Shown here: positions 1 through 7,912 of the stretch, piece by piece
Position numbering within the stretch: the first letter of the stretch is position 1
Layout: the number at the start of each line of letters is the position of its first letter
Source: Synergistaceae bacterium
GTDB lineage: Bacteria; Synergistota; Synergistia; Synergistales; Aminobacteriaceae
Direction of reading: 5' to 3'
Assembly (NCBI GenBank): GCA_022837505.1
Contig: JALHFZ010000020.1
Coordinates: 1-24,554 of the forward strand
DNA: 24,554 nucleotides
Translations under genes and position numbers: made by a program
Notes under the pieces: model-generated
Databases searched by the model: none
What the model was told of the DNA's origin: nothing
What the model saw: only the letters and a program-made list of their open reading frames with translations

Positions 1-98
1 ATCCACTTCAGCAAGCTTCCATGGATTACCGTTCAACTTGCATGTGTTAAGCACGCCGCCAGCGTTCGTCCTGAGCCAGGATCAAACTCTCAAAAAAT
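1..98 (-). rRNA. 16S ribosomal RNA, 5' end (partial)
   Basis: The reverse complement holds the universal 5' 16S signature: AGAGTTTGATCCTGGCTCAG (the 27F site) at about 71-90, then the conserved stretch through GCGTGCTTAACACATGCAAGT. Only about 98 nt of the gene lie in the window; the rest continues beyond base 1. The mature 5' end is placed about 8 nt before AGAGTTTGATC by analogy with E. coli, so it is accurate to a few bases. The gene points the same way as the recA operon upstream and has its own promoter. Confidence 0.97.
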
Positions 99-204
99 TT
101 CTTACTCAGGGGTCGCTGCTTTACCTCTCTCTTCCACCTATAATTCTGTCAAGGTTCGCGGGGCTGGATCGCCCGACACTCGGCCTGCGCCAGAGTGCCT
201 GAAG

Positions 205-233
205 ATAATACCCGAGGATGGCGTTCCTGTCAA
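205..233 (-). promoter_or_regulatory. rRNA operon promoter
   Basis: Read on the minus strand, a perfect -35 TTGACA (228-233) and a 17-nt spacer (211-227) lead to -10 TATTAT (205-210). Transcription should start near 198, giving a leader of about 100 nt before the 16S 5' end. The region upstream of the -35 (about 240-313) is AT-rich, as expected for an UP-like element. No boxA-like antitermination motif was recognised in the leader. A second TTGACA at 147-152 lies inside the leader but has no -10 at a proper distance. Confidence 0.85.
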
Positions 234-313
234 TGCTTACATCAAGACATCTCAAATGGCAATAAAGTTTACAAGCGGTAGCTTTTGACTTACTATTATC
301 TTGTATTACACGC

Positions 314-367
314 AAAAAGAGACCCAGTTCCGCACTATTATGGGGCAGGAGCACGGAAAGGGCCTCT
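314..367 (-). terminator. Rho-independent terminator after recA
   Basis: On the minus strand the 8-nt arm AGAGGCCC (360-367) pairs with GGGTCTCT (318-325; one G-U pair). Inside it a second stem, TTCCG/CGGAA, extends the helix. The hairpin is followed directly by a run of five T (314-318). It lies about 20 nt downstream of the recA stop and ends the long housekeeping operon before the rRNA promoter. Confidence 0.85.
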
Positions 368-387
368 ATACGAACAATTTGCTTTAT

Positions 388-1506
388 TTACTTATTTTCT
401 TCTTCGAGCTCGAGAATCCCCTCTTCGATGGAAAGCCCTTCGTCCTCTTCCTCTCCGGCCGCCAGTTCAACATCCTGTTCCGGAAGCCCCAGGGAGAGCC
501 CCTTCGAGGCTATGGCCAGTACTTCTTTTACCATCTCCTCCATGAGGTCCGGATGGTCCTCCATATACTGGGCCACGGACTCTTTTCCCTGACCGAGGGT
601 CTCCCCTTTGTAGGCGAGCCATGACCCCCTGCGCTTCACCACGTCAAAGTCAATAGCCATGTCAAGGATAGACATTCCCCGGGGTATCCCCTTGCCGTAG
701 ACGAGGGTTGCATGCCCCGTCTTGAAGGGAGGGGCAAGCTTGTTCTTCACTACCTTCATCCAGAGTTCGTGACCGATGGTATCGTCTCCCTTAGTGACGC
801 TTTTACCCCGCTTCACGTCGATGCGGACGGAGCTGTAGAACTTGAGGGCCCTTCCGCCGGTGGTCGTCTCCTGGGGGCCTGAGCTGTATCCCGTGCTGAT
901 CTTGGCCCGCAGCTGATTGATGAAGACGACGATGCAGTTGCTCTTCGATATGGCGGAAGTGAGACGCCGGAGGGCGTAGGACATGAGCCTGGCCTGCAGT
1001 CCCACCTGGCTGTCTCCTATTTTTCCGTCGATCTCCGCCTGAGGGGTAAGGGCTGCCACGGAGTCCACCACGACGATGTCCACGGCGCTGCTGCGGACAA
1101 GGGTGTCGAGGACATACAGAGCCTGTTCGCCACTGTCAGGCTGGGCTATGTAGAGGGAGAGGACGTCTACTCCGAGGGTCGAGGCAAGCCGGGGGTCCAG
1201 GGCATGCTCCGCGTCGATGAAGGCTGCGATTCCGCCCGCCTTCTGAGCTTCAGCGACGGCGTGAAGTGCTACGGTAGTCTTTCCTGACCCCTCCGGGCCG
1301 AAGACTTCCACGATCCGCCCCTTGGGAAGTCCGCCGATGCCAAGGGCCACGTCGAGAGGAAGGATCCCCGTGGGGATAACCTCCACCGCAGCCCGAAAGG
1401 ATTCACCGAGCCGCATGATGGAACCCTCGCCGAACTTGCTTCGAATGTCATCTATGGCAAGTTCGAGGACATCTTCCTTTGTCTGGGCGGCTTTTTTCTT
1501 CGCCAA
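388..1506 (-). CDS. recA: Recombinase RecA
   Basis: RecA is the ATP-dependent DNA strand-exchange protein that forms filaments on single-stranded DNA, drives homologous recombination and activates LexA cleavage. The 372-residue length is normal for the family. Visible are Walker A GPEGSGKT (residues 70-77), the FIDAEHALDP segment (about 95-104), the Walker B region VVVDSVAAL, the DNA-binding loop L2 with ETTTGG, and an acidic C-terminal tail rich in Glu. The start codon is TTG: the codon just upstream is a TGA stop, and AAAGGAGT (1515-1522) sits 9 nt before the TTG. It is the last gene of the operon, 51 nt downstream of thpR, and a strong terminator follows. I saw no clear LexA box in the short gap upstream. 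Confidence 0.98.
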   Translation of the reverse strand: MAKKKAAQTKEDVLELAIDDIRSKFGEGSIMRLGESFRAAVEVIPTGILPLDVALGIGGLPKGRIVEVFGPEGSGKTTVALHAVAEAQKAGGIAAFIDAEHALDPRLASTLGVDVLSLYIAQPDSGEQALYVLDTLVRSSAVDIVVVDSVAALTPQAEIDGKIGDSQVGLQARLMSYALRRLTSAISKSNCIVVFINQLRAKISTGYSSGPQETTTGGRALKFYSSVRIDVKRGKSVTKGDDTIGHELWMKVVKNKLAPPFKTGHATLVYGKGIPRGMSILDMAIDFDVVKRRGSWLAYKGETLGQGKESVAQYMEDHPDLMEEMVKEVLAIASKGLSLGLPEQDVELAAGEEEDEGLSIEEGILELEEENK

Positions 1507-1557
1507 TCAAGAACACTCCTTTCGGAAATTAGTAAGATCCGCAGGTTTTCGGATTTT

Positions 1558-2130
1558 TCACACTTCCCCTTCTCCCAGGGACCAGGAGTAAAGGGGGGTA
1601 TAGAGAGGTCCGGAGGGAAGAAGGGTGCTCTTCATAAGCACGACCCTGTTCACCCTCCAGGCCACGGGAGAAAAGAAAGGAAGCTCCTCCCGGGGAAGCC
1701 TGAGGGGGTTCCGCGCCCGTGCCAGGGTAATGTGGGGAAGGAAGGGGCGGGAACTCCGTTCTGTTCCGCTTCGCTCCCCCGCTTCCTCTGCCGCCTCGGC
1801 CAAAGACCTGAGGGTCTGAGTCTCCCCCTCAAGGGCCGCATAGAGGATCCTCATGGCAGCAAGGGAAGGAAGCCCTCCCGGGGGGCCGGGGATCAGGGAG
1901 AAGGAGGGGAACCCCCGGTTTTTCAGGACGTGACCCAGGGATTCGGCATAGACCTCCGCCCTCTGAGAGGGAGCTTCACCGCAGAACTTGAGGGTGATGT
2001 GCAGGGCCTTTTCATCAACCCATTTCAGTCCGGGATACTTTTTCCCCAGGGGCTCCCTTCCGCTGAGAAGTATCCGGCGGACCTCCGGCGGCAGTTCAAT
2101 GGAGAGAAAGGTGCGGATTGTCCCTTCCAC
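1558..2130 (-). CDS. thpR: RNA 2',3'-cyclic phosphodiesterase (2H phosphoesterase)
   Basis: The 190-residue protein belongs to the LigT/ThpR family of 2H phosphoesterases. These open 2',3'-cyclic phosphates on RNA ends; their physiological role is not settled. Both catalytic H-x-T motifs are present: HITLKF in the N-terminal half (about residue 45) and HITLAR in the C-terminal half (about residue 133). The opening RTFLSIELP is typical of the family. The start is GTG, 4 nt after the cinA stop, with a GAGGTG Shine-Dalgarno lying in the last codons of cinA, which suggests coupled translation. A cinA-thpR-recA order is common in several bacterial phyla. Confidence 0.93.
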   Translation of the reverse strand: MEGTIRTFLSIELPPEVRRILLSGREPLGKKYPGLKWVDEKALHITLKFCGEAPSQRAEVYAESLGHVLKNRGFPSFSLIPGPPGGLPSLAAMRILYAALEGETQTLRSLAEAAEEAGERSGTERSSRPFLPHITLARARNPLRLPREELPFFSPVAWRVNRVVLMKSTLLPSGPLYTPLYSWSLGEGEV

Positions 2131-2134
2131 GACG

Positions 2135-3346
2135 TCACACCTCTTTTACAATTCTTCTCCACAGCATTTCAAGACCTGCCATGAGGGCCCTGTCCCGGAC
2201 GGCCCTCCTGTTTCCAAAAAAGCGGCGCATTGTTGTCTCCTCGATTCCTGAACCGCAGGTACTGAACCATACCGTTCCCACGGGTTTTTCCTCACTTCCG
2301 CCCTCGGGCCCGGCGATCCCCGTTACCGCCAGGGAGAGGTCAGAGCCGTATATCCTCAGGGCTCCCTGAGCCATGGAAAGGGCGCACTGAGGGCTGACGG
2401 CGCCGTAGGTGTCGAGGACCTCCTGACTTACTGAGAGAATACTTTTTTTCGCCTGATTACTATAGCACACTGCGCTTCCGAGGAAAACCTCCGAACTTCC
2501 GGGAATCTCCGTCAGAGCGGCCCCGACGAGGCCGCCGGTGCAGGATTCGGCACAGGAGAGGGTGCGGTTTCTTTTTCTTGACTCAAGGATGACCGCTTCC
2601 TCGAGGGATGATGCGCCTGGGGGAAGGCAGTCTCCGGGAAGAAGGGACCGGACCCGGGCTTCTGCCTGCTCAAGCCTTTCGGGCTCGCCCCGGAGGACAA
2701 ACTCGATGAGGCCGGGGAAGGGGAGGATTGAGATGTGAAGGTCTTTTTGCTCTATCACAGGAGCGAGATGATCTTTCAGCAGATTTTCCGGCCATCCTGC
2801 CACAAAAACAGAAGTCATCCTCAGATCGTTCATGAGGATATCCTGAGCAAGTTCCTGTTCTGCCATGGCCCGAAACTCCGCCGGAACCCCCGGAAAAGCA
2901 AAGATCCTCGTGCCCCGGACGGTACAGGCTATGCCGAGGGCCGAGCCGACGGGGTTATGTACCCCCCGGGTTCCGAGGGGGATGGCCGACTGGGCCTCCC
3001 TGCTCCTCTCGAGGCCCGCCCTGTTTTCCTCGGGATACCGGGCAAGCACTCCGTCATAGGTATTGCGGTCCTCTCCGAGAGGGACGGAAAGATACCGGGC
3101 AAGGGCAAGGCGCGTACAGTCATCGTGGGTCGGACCGAGCCCTCCGGAGAGGACGATGAGGTCCACCCTCCCCGCAAGGTACTTCAGGGATTCTTCAAGG
3201 TCAGGTCCGCCGTCGGAGAGGATCTCAATTTTGTCCACCTTCCACCCCGCCCGGGTGAGTTTTTCAGCGAGCCAGCTGCAGTTTCCCTCCTGGCGGATGC
3301 CGCTGAGGAGTTCGTCCCCCAGAGCGATCAGAACAGCATGGTTCAT
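2135..3346 (-). CDS. cinA: CinA: competence/damage-inducible protein with nicotinamide-nucleotide amidohydrolase domain
   Basis: This is a full-length, two-domain, 403-residue CinA. Residues about 4-170 form the MoCF-like (MoaB-fold) domain, with GDELLSG and LSGGLGPTHDD. In characterised homologues this domain is a CobA-type ADP-ribose pyrophosphatase. Residues about 245-400 form the PncC-type NMN deamidase domain, with ESCTGGLVGAALT and AVTGIAGPEGG, which recycles nicotinamide mononucleotide to NaMN. The start is ATG with GGGAGGAG just upstream, 18 nt after pgpA. It lies directly ahead of thpR and recA, as expected for cinA. Its role here is more safely read as pyridine-nucleotide salvage than as competence. 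Confidence 0.96.
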   Translation of the reverse strand: MNHAVLIALGDELLSGIRQEGNCSWLAEKLTRAGWKVDKIEILSDGGPDLEESLKYLAGRVDLIVLSGGLGPTHDDCTRLALARYLSVPLGEDRNTYDGVLARYPEENRAGLERSREAQSAIPLGTRGVHNPVGSALGIACTVRGTRIFAFPGVPAEFRAMAEQELAQDILMNDLRMTSVFVAGWPENLLKDHLAPVIEQKDLHISILPFPGLIEFVLRGEPERLEQAEARVRSLLPGDCLPPGASSLEEAVILESRKRNRTLSCAESCTGGLVGAALTEIPGSSEVFLGSAVCYSNQAKKSILSVSQEVLDTYGAVSPQCALSMAQGALRIYGSDLSLAVTGIAGPEGGSEEKPVGTVWFSTCGSGIEETTMRRFFGNRRAVRDRALMAGLEMLWRRIVKEV

Positions 3347-3364
3347 TCTCTCTCCTCCCGTTCT

Positions 3365-3856
3365 CTAGAAAAGGGTTTCCCAACCGCCCTGAAAATAAAG
3401 CCAGCGGACCCCCGTGAGGATGAGATTTACCAGTACCCCCCCCACGATGTCATCAGCCATGATCCCCCACCCGCCGGGAAGTTTTTCCGAGGCGTTGACA
3501 GGGAAGGGTTTGAGGATATCGATAATGCGGAAGAGAAAAAGGGCCGGCAGAAAATAGCCGGGAGGAAAGCCCCACAGGGCGATCCATGTTCCTGCCACCT
3601 CGTCGATGATCACCTCCGGAGGATCGGTCCTTCCCGTCTCGATGGAGTAGCGGTGGGAAGCCCAGACCCCTCCGGCGATGACGGCAAGAAGGGCGGCCCA
3701 GTGCACCGGGAAGAAGGCATAGACAAAAAAGGCCGCGGCCGAGCCGACCGTGCCAGGCATGGAGGTGAAAAACCCCAGGCCGCAGAGGGTGCTTACGCAC
3801 CATGGAAGGTTTCTCTTACCCTGAAAATTCCGCGTAGAGATCATGTTCGTCCCCAT
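3365..3856 (-). CDS. pgpA: Phosphatidylglycerophosphatase A
   Basis: The 163-residue integral membrane protein removes the terminal phosphate from phosphatidylglycerol phosphate, completing phosphatidylglycerol synthesis in the inner membrane. Family marks are PGTVGS near the N-terminus, the acidic DPPEVIIDEVAG motif mid-protein, and FRIIDILKPFP followed by MADDIVGG. About three to four hydrophobic segments are visible. The ATG at 3856 lies 41 nt inside the end of rimO with a GGAGG 12 nt upstream. A second in-frame ATG at 3844 is possible and would shorten the protein by four residues. The overlap with rimO and the 18-nt gap to cinA place it firmly in the operon. Confidence 0.93.
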   Translation of the reverse strand: MGTNMISTRNFQGKRNLPWCVSTLCGLGFFTSMPGTVGSAAAFFVYAFFPVHWAALLAVIAGGVWASHRYSIETGRTDPPEVIIDEVAGTWIALWGFPPGYFLPALFLFRIIDILKPFPVNASEKLPGGWGIMADDIVGGVLVNLILTGVRWLYFQGGWETLF

Positions 3857-5102
3857 CGGTCACCATCACCTCCGCGAAGGATCCCGGCTGCAGAGGGGAA
3901 GGGCCGGCGATCCCCACGAGGCCGTCCACTTCCGGGGCATCCCGGTAGGATCGTCCCCAGGCGAAACCATTCTCGTCCCGGGGCTCTTCAAGAAGAACGG
4001 TCAGTTTTTTTCCGATGAAAAGCTGCTGTCTGGCGAGGGAGACCTCGGACTGAAGTTCAAGGAGCCGCGCATACCGGCGCTCCCTCTCTTCTGCGGGAAT
4101 CTGGCCGGCCATCCGGGAGGCGGCAGTTCCCTCTTCGGGGGAGAAGGCAAATGCCCCCACCCGGTCGATTTTCGTCTCCTCCAGAAAATCGAGAAGGCTT
4201 CCGAACTGTCTCTCCGTCTCTCCGGGAAAACCGACCATAACGGTCGTCCTGAGGGCGAAGAGGGGGTCGGCCCGGCGGGCGTAGGCGAAGATTTTCCGGA
4301 TATGGCTCTCAGCGTCCGGTCTGTTCATTCTTTTGAGGATGTCACCGTCAATATGCTGTATGGGGATATCGAGGCAGGAGAGAATTCTGGAGCTGGCGGC
4401 CACGAAATCGATAAACTGCTCATCCACCCGGGAGGGGTGAAGATAGAGAAGGCGAATCCACACAGAGGGAGGAAGCTCCCGCTCAAGCCCCTCGAGAAGG
4501 TCCCGAAGGAGAGGCCGTCCGGAGAGATCCCTGCCGTAGATTGTGAGATCCTGCCCCACAAGGCAGAGCTCCTTTGCGCCCTCCCGGGCCAGGCTCACTC
4601 CCATATCTATGAGTTCCGCGAGGGGAACGCTCCGGGCCTGACCGCGGATGGAGGGGATAGTGCAGTAAGAACAGCGGGTATCGCACCCCTCTCCGACCTT
4701 GAGGTACCGCGTCCAGGGCCTGGTCTCGGGAAGCCGCCCCCGCCTGGGCATACCGGGGGTGAGGCCGAGGGAGGAGAGAAGGGGAAGCCACTCCTCCGCC
4801 TTCGCCCAAAAATCCACGGAGGGGAGCTCCTTCTTCAGCTCCTCTCCGTACCGGTTGACCAGACACCCCACGACGGCTATCCTCTTGATCTTCCCCTGTT
4901 CTTTGAGAAGCTCAAGGTCAAGGATGGCGCTCACGCTCTCCTCCACCGCAGGCTGAATGAACCCGCAGGTATTGACGAGAGCGGTATCCGCCCCGGTGAT
5001 ATCCTCAACGATTTCCACGCCCGCCCCTTCAAGAAGGCCGAGGAGGTTTTCGCTGTCCACCGTGTTTTTAGCGCAGCCGAGACTTGTGATGTGAAGCTTC
5101 AC
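3816..5102 (-). CDS. rimO: Ribosomal protein S12 methylthiotransferase RimO
   Basis: RimO is a radical-SAM enzyme that methylthiolates a conserved Asp of ribosomal protein S12. The protein has 428 residues. The N-terminal UPF0004 domain carries the three cluster-binding Cys (C10, C46, C80) in SLGCAKN, NTCGF and VVGCL. The radical SAM motif CDTRCSYC gives Cys 140, 144 and 147. A C-terminal TRAM domain starts near residue 365. The SLGCAKNTVDSE opening separates RimO from MiaB and MtaB. The start is GTG and overlaps the rodZ stop by 4 nt (GTGA), with AGGAT upstream, so translation is probably coupled. The 3' end overlaps pgpA. Confidence 0.96.
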   Translation of the reverse strand: MKLHITSLGCAKNTVDSENLLGLLEGAGVEIVEDITGADTALVNTCGFIQPAVEESVSAILDLELLKEQGKIKRIAVVGCLVNRYGEELKKELPSVDFWAKAEEWLPLLSSLGLTPGMPRRGRLPETRPWTRYLKVGEGCDTRCSYCTIPSIRGQARSVPLAELIDMGVSLAREGAKELCLVGQDLTIYGRDLSGRPLLRDLLEGLERELPPSVWIRLLYLHPSRVDEQFIDFVAASSRILSCLDIPIQHIDGDILKRMNRPDAESHIRKIFAYARRADPLFALRTTVMVGFPGETERQFGSLLDFLEETKIDRVGAFAFSPEEGTAASRMAGQIPAEERERRYARLLELQSEVSLARQQLFIGKKLTVLLEEPRDENGFAWGRSYRDAPEVDGLVGIAGPSPLQPGSFAEVMVTDGDEHDLYAEFSG

Positions 5103-6070
5103 TGATTAATCCTGCCGGACGTTCCGTCCGGAGCGTAGAACATCCGTTCCACCCCCTTGGATCGCCCGGGATTGCCGAGGTCCTCTCCGTTCCACCGGGT
5201 TGTCACGGCTCCCGCCCTTCCGTAGATAACCGTGATCCTTTCTTCCACCGGGAAGGATACGCTGTCCCCCGCTTTCAGGGTGCGCTCGAAGAGGGTCTTT
5301 TTCCCCTGCTGAACCCGTACCCAGCAGTCGCCGGAGGCGTTTATGACCAGCTCCTTCTTCTTGATCACCTCAGGGGCTGCCCCAGGGGCCGGAACGGCGG
5401 GAGGAAGGGTTTCCCCCACAAGCTCAGCCGCAGTGGGGGTTGCCGTCATCCCCGGAGGCACAGCGGCAGCGAGATCGGGGGATTTCACCCCAGGAGAGGA
5501 TCCGGTCCCCTCTTTTTCCGGTACAGCTCCGGGAAGGGGGCGCTCCCCTTCGGCCTGCAGATCCCCGGCGATACCCCTGCCTGCCTGGCTGTCCGCTGAA
5601 GGAGCTGTTCCATTTTCTCCGTTTTTCCCCTTCTCCTCCAGAAGGGAGAGGGGGGGGACATCCGAGGCGCTCCAGGTGTACCAGACATACCAGGAAGACC
5701 CTGCAAGGACAAGGAGCAAAATGACAAAAAGCCAGAAGCGGGAAGCAGGCCTGAACCCCTTTGCAGGGAGTGTGCACGTTCCGACCACCATCTCGCCGTC
5801 GCAGTCGGAGGGCCTTCCTTCGTTCAGGACGGGGAGAAAGCTCTCCCAGAGCTCTTCCGCTCCGAGATAACGGAGATAGGTTCGTATGAACCCCCGGATA
5901 TAGACCGTGCCTGGAAATTCGCTGTAGTCTCCCCGCTCGATCCCCTCGAGAAACTGGGTTCGGATTTTCGTGCCCTCATGGGCTTCCCTAAGGCTCAGCT
6001 CCAGTTCTTCCCTTTTCTGGCGGATTCGTATTCCAAGGTCCTGCAGAATGTCTTCTCTATTTTCAGGCAC
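5099..6070 (-). CDS. rodZ: RodZ-like cytoskeletal protein (HTH, TM, DUF4115)
   Basis: The 323-residue protein has the RodZ layout. Residues about 10-75 form a cytoplasmic Xre-type helix-turn-helix, with the typical segments REAHEGTKI and YIRGFIRTYLRYLG. A single transmembrane helix follows at about 111-132, then a Pro/Gly/Ala-rich linker of about 100 residues. A DUF4115 beta domain sits at about 240-310 (INASGDCWVRV, then LKAGDSVSF). In rods RodZ links MreB to the cell wall machinery. The GTG start lies 8 nt inside the end of rpe and has AAAGGAGG 9 nt upstream. No mreB is in the window, so the cell-shape role rests on domain order alone. Confidence 0.87.
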   Translation of the reverse strand: MPENREDILQDLGIRIRQKREELELSLREAHEGTKIRTQFLEGIERGDYSEFPGTVYIRGFIRTYLRYLGAEELWESFLPVLNEGRPSDCDGEMVVGTCTLPAKGFRPASRFWLFVILLLVLAGSSWYVWYTWSASDVPPLSLLEEKGKNGENGTAPSADSQAGRGIAGDLQAEGERPLPGAVPEKEGTGSSPGVKSPDLAAAVPPGMTATPTAAELVGETLPPAVPAPGAAPEVIKKKELVINASGDCWVRVQQGKKTLFERTLKAGDSVSFPVEERITVIYGRAGAVTTRWNGEDLGNPGRSKGVERMFYAPDGTSGRINQ

Positions 6071-6743
6071 CGGTCATTGCCTCCTTTACTCTCCTTTTGA
6101 TTTCCTGAACTCTTTCAGCCGGATCAAGGGCGCCGAATATGGCGCTTCCCATAACGAGGACATCGCACCCCGCCCGGGCGATCCGTCCCGCGTTTTCCAG
6201 ACCGAGACCTCCGTCCATGGCGATGAGCCACGAATGATTGCCCGCCGTTCTCCACCGGCAGAGCTGCCGGGTCTTTTCGAGGACCGGTTCGATGAAGGAC
6301 TGGCCTCCGAACCCCGGGTTCACCGACATGACGAGAATGTGGTCGATAAAGGGAAGAAGCGGCCGGAGCAGCTCCTCCGATGTCCCCGGGTTGAGGGAGA
6401 TGCCTGCCTTGACGCCCCGCTCCCTGATGCGCCCAAGCGTTCTGTGAACGTGATGTTCTACCTCCACGTGGACCGTGAGGATATCGGGCCCCGCATCAAG
6501 AAAGGCGTCGAGGATTCCCGAAGGTTCTTCCACCATGAGGTGAACGTCCAGGAATGCTCCGGGGTACCCCTTTCTCAGGGCAGCGACAAAGGCGGGGCCG
6601 AAGGTTATATTCGGCACAAACCTTCCGTCCATGACATCCACATGAAGCCAGTCGTACTGGTCTCCGAGGGATTCTATGGAGCGGGAGACATGGAGAAGGT
6701 CTGCTGACAGCAGGGATGGGGCGAGAAGAACCTTCCTCGTCAT
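6063..6743 (-). CDS. rpe: Ribulose-phosphate 3-epimerase
   Basis: The enzyme interconverts ribulose-5-phosphate and xylulose-5-phosphate in the pentose phosphate pathway. The 226-residue TIM-barrel protein shows the metal and catalytic residues: HVDVMDG (H34, D36), LDVHLMV (H68) and AMDGG (D177). The phosphate-binding segment SVNPGFGGQ and the opening LAPSLLSADL are both typical. The ATG overlaps the stop of the PASTA gene by 4 nt (ATGA), and the 3' end overlaps rodZ by 8 nt. A position between PASTA/rsmB genes and rodZ fits the commonly seen rsmB-PASTA-rpe neighbourhood. Confidence 0.97.
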   Translation of the reverse strand: MTRKVLLAPSLLSADLLHVSRSIESLGDQYDWLHVDVMDGRFVPNITFGPAFVAALRKGYPGAFLDVHLMVEEPSGILDAFLDAGPDILTVHVEVEHHVHRTLGRIRERGVKAGISLNPGTSEELLRPLLPFIDHILVMSVNPGFGGQSFIEPVLEKTRQLCRWRTAGNHSWLIAMDGGLGLENAGRIARAGCDVLVMGSAIFGALDPAERVQEIKRRVKEAMTGA

Positions 6744-7912
6744 TTGTACCTCTCCTGCCAGACAAACTCACCGCCGAGGTAGATCGTCACCACGGCCTCC
6801 CGGTTGAAGGGAGAATCCAGGGAGATGTACTCCCCCCCCTTGACGTCCCTCGATAGAATGGTCCGGGTCCCCGAAGTGTCCACCAGCTCGATCTTCAAAC
6901 TCAGGGGCTTTGTCAGAGGCGGAACCTGATAGCGGATTTTCGCACTTCCCGTCGCCGGCACCCCCGGCTTCGGCTGGGCGGGAGCGGGCTGATTTTCCTG
7001 TCCGGGAAGGGCAGCCGGAGGGGTGGCCAGGCCGGTGGCTGCCGCGACCTCCTGCTGTCTCGGCGTCAAGACCGTCTGGACCGGGCCGGCGGGACCGACC
7101 TGGCGTATGGTGGAGGGCTCTTGTTCCACCACTACGGCTCCCGATGGCTCCTCCACGGTCTCCGGAGTGGTTTTTTCCGCCTTCGGCTCCTCCCTCCGCT
7201 TGTTCGTCGCCACCTGAAGGATCACCGTAGTCCCCTTTTTCACGGGGGTACCGGCCTTCGGCTTCGTGGACATGACCATCCCCTCGGGGGTATTCCGGGT
7301 TGAGACATATTCCACCCCTCCAAGGCGGAGGCCGCTCTCTGCAAGGAGATCCCGGGCCGCTGCCTCCTGAAGCTGGGCGAGGTCGGGAAGGGGAATTTTC
7401 CCGTCCTTCGGAACCGGCCCGAGGCTCACGAGGAGTTCAATTTTTCTGTCAGGGGGGACCATGGACGCTCCTGCGGGGTTCTGGGCAATCACCGTCCCTG
7501 CGGGGCGCTGATCGTCATTGATCTTCAGGGTGTCCCCGGGAGCGAAACCGAGCTCCGCAACTTTATCCACCGCCTGGGAGTATTCAAGCCCCCGAAGATC
7601 CGGGACCATCTTGCGGTTCCCCCCCTTGCTGACCTTCAGAATGATGCTTTTATCCTTCCTGACCTTTGTTCCCGGTTCCGGCCACTGGGCGAGGACCGTC
7701 CCCGAAGGGATGGAGGAATCCACCTGCTCTATCTTCACCGCGAGACCCAGGCGTTCCGCCTCGTCCACGGCATCAAGGACCGACATCTCCCTCAGGGGAG
7801 GGATTACCAGGTCTTTCCCGCCGAAAAAGACGGTATAAAAAGCGACGCTTCCGGAGATCAGAATCACCAGCAGAACAAGGACAACAGCCCAGCGGAAAAT
7901 TTTACCCATCAA
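6740..7912 (-). CDS. Membrane-anchored PASTA-domain protein without a kinase
   Basis: The 390-residue protein has a short cytoplasmic start and one transmembrane helix (about residues 5-28). Three consecutive PASTA repeats follow, covering about residues 35-235. Each shows the DLRG-like opening and a closing pattern of the type P-x-A-G-T-x-V/M. A linker rich in Pro, Glu and Ala comes next, then a compact C-terminal beta-rich region. PASTA domains bind peptidoglycan fragments or lipid II. In Firmicutes and Actinobacteria they form the outer part of Stk/PknB kinases, but here no kinase domain is present. The start is TTG at 7912, or the ATG directly after it at 7909; GGGAGGGG lies upstream and cannot decide between them. 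The rsmB stop overlaps the start in a TTGATG arrangement. Confidence 0.85.
   Translation of the reverse strand: MMGKIFRWAVVLVLLVILISGSVAFYTVFFGGKDLVIPPLREMSVLDAVDEAERLGLAVKIEQVDSSIPSGTVLAQWPEPGTKVRKDKSIILKVSKGGNRKMVPDLRGLEYSQAVDKVAELGFAPGDTLKINDDQRPAGTVIAQNPAGASMVPPDRKIELLVSLGPVPKDGKIPLPDLAQLQEAAARDLLAESGLRLGGVEYVSTRNTPEGMVMSTKPKAGTPVKKGTTVILQVATNKRREEPKAEKTTPETVEEPSGAVVVEQEPSTIRQVGPAGPVQTVLTPRQQEVAAATGLATPPAALPGQENQPAPAQPKPGVPATGSAKIRYQVPPLTKPLSLKIELVDTSGTRTILSRDVKGGEYISLDSPFNREAVVTIYLGGEFVWQERYK

Noticed and set aside
147..152. Second TTGACA in the rRNA leader as a P2 promoter
   Set aside because: No -10 hexamer lies 16-18 nt downstream; the sequence there is purine-rich without a TATAAT-like match.
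1537..1554. Small inverted repeat ATCCG/CGGAT between thpR and recA as a terminator
   Set aside because: The T-run lies on the wrong side for minus-strand transcription and the stem is only 5 bp; at most a weak structure.
2735..5105. Two long plus-strand frames (about 420 codons each) opposite cinA, pgpA and rimO
   Set aside because: They are the antisense shadows of conserved minus-strand genes in GC-rich DNA, show no family features and lack credible Shine-Dalgarno sites.
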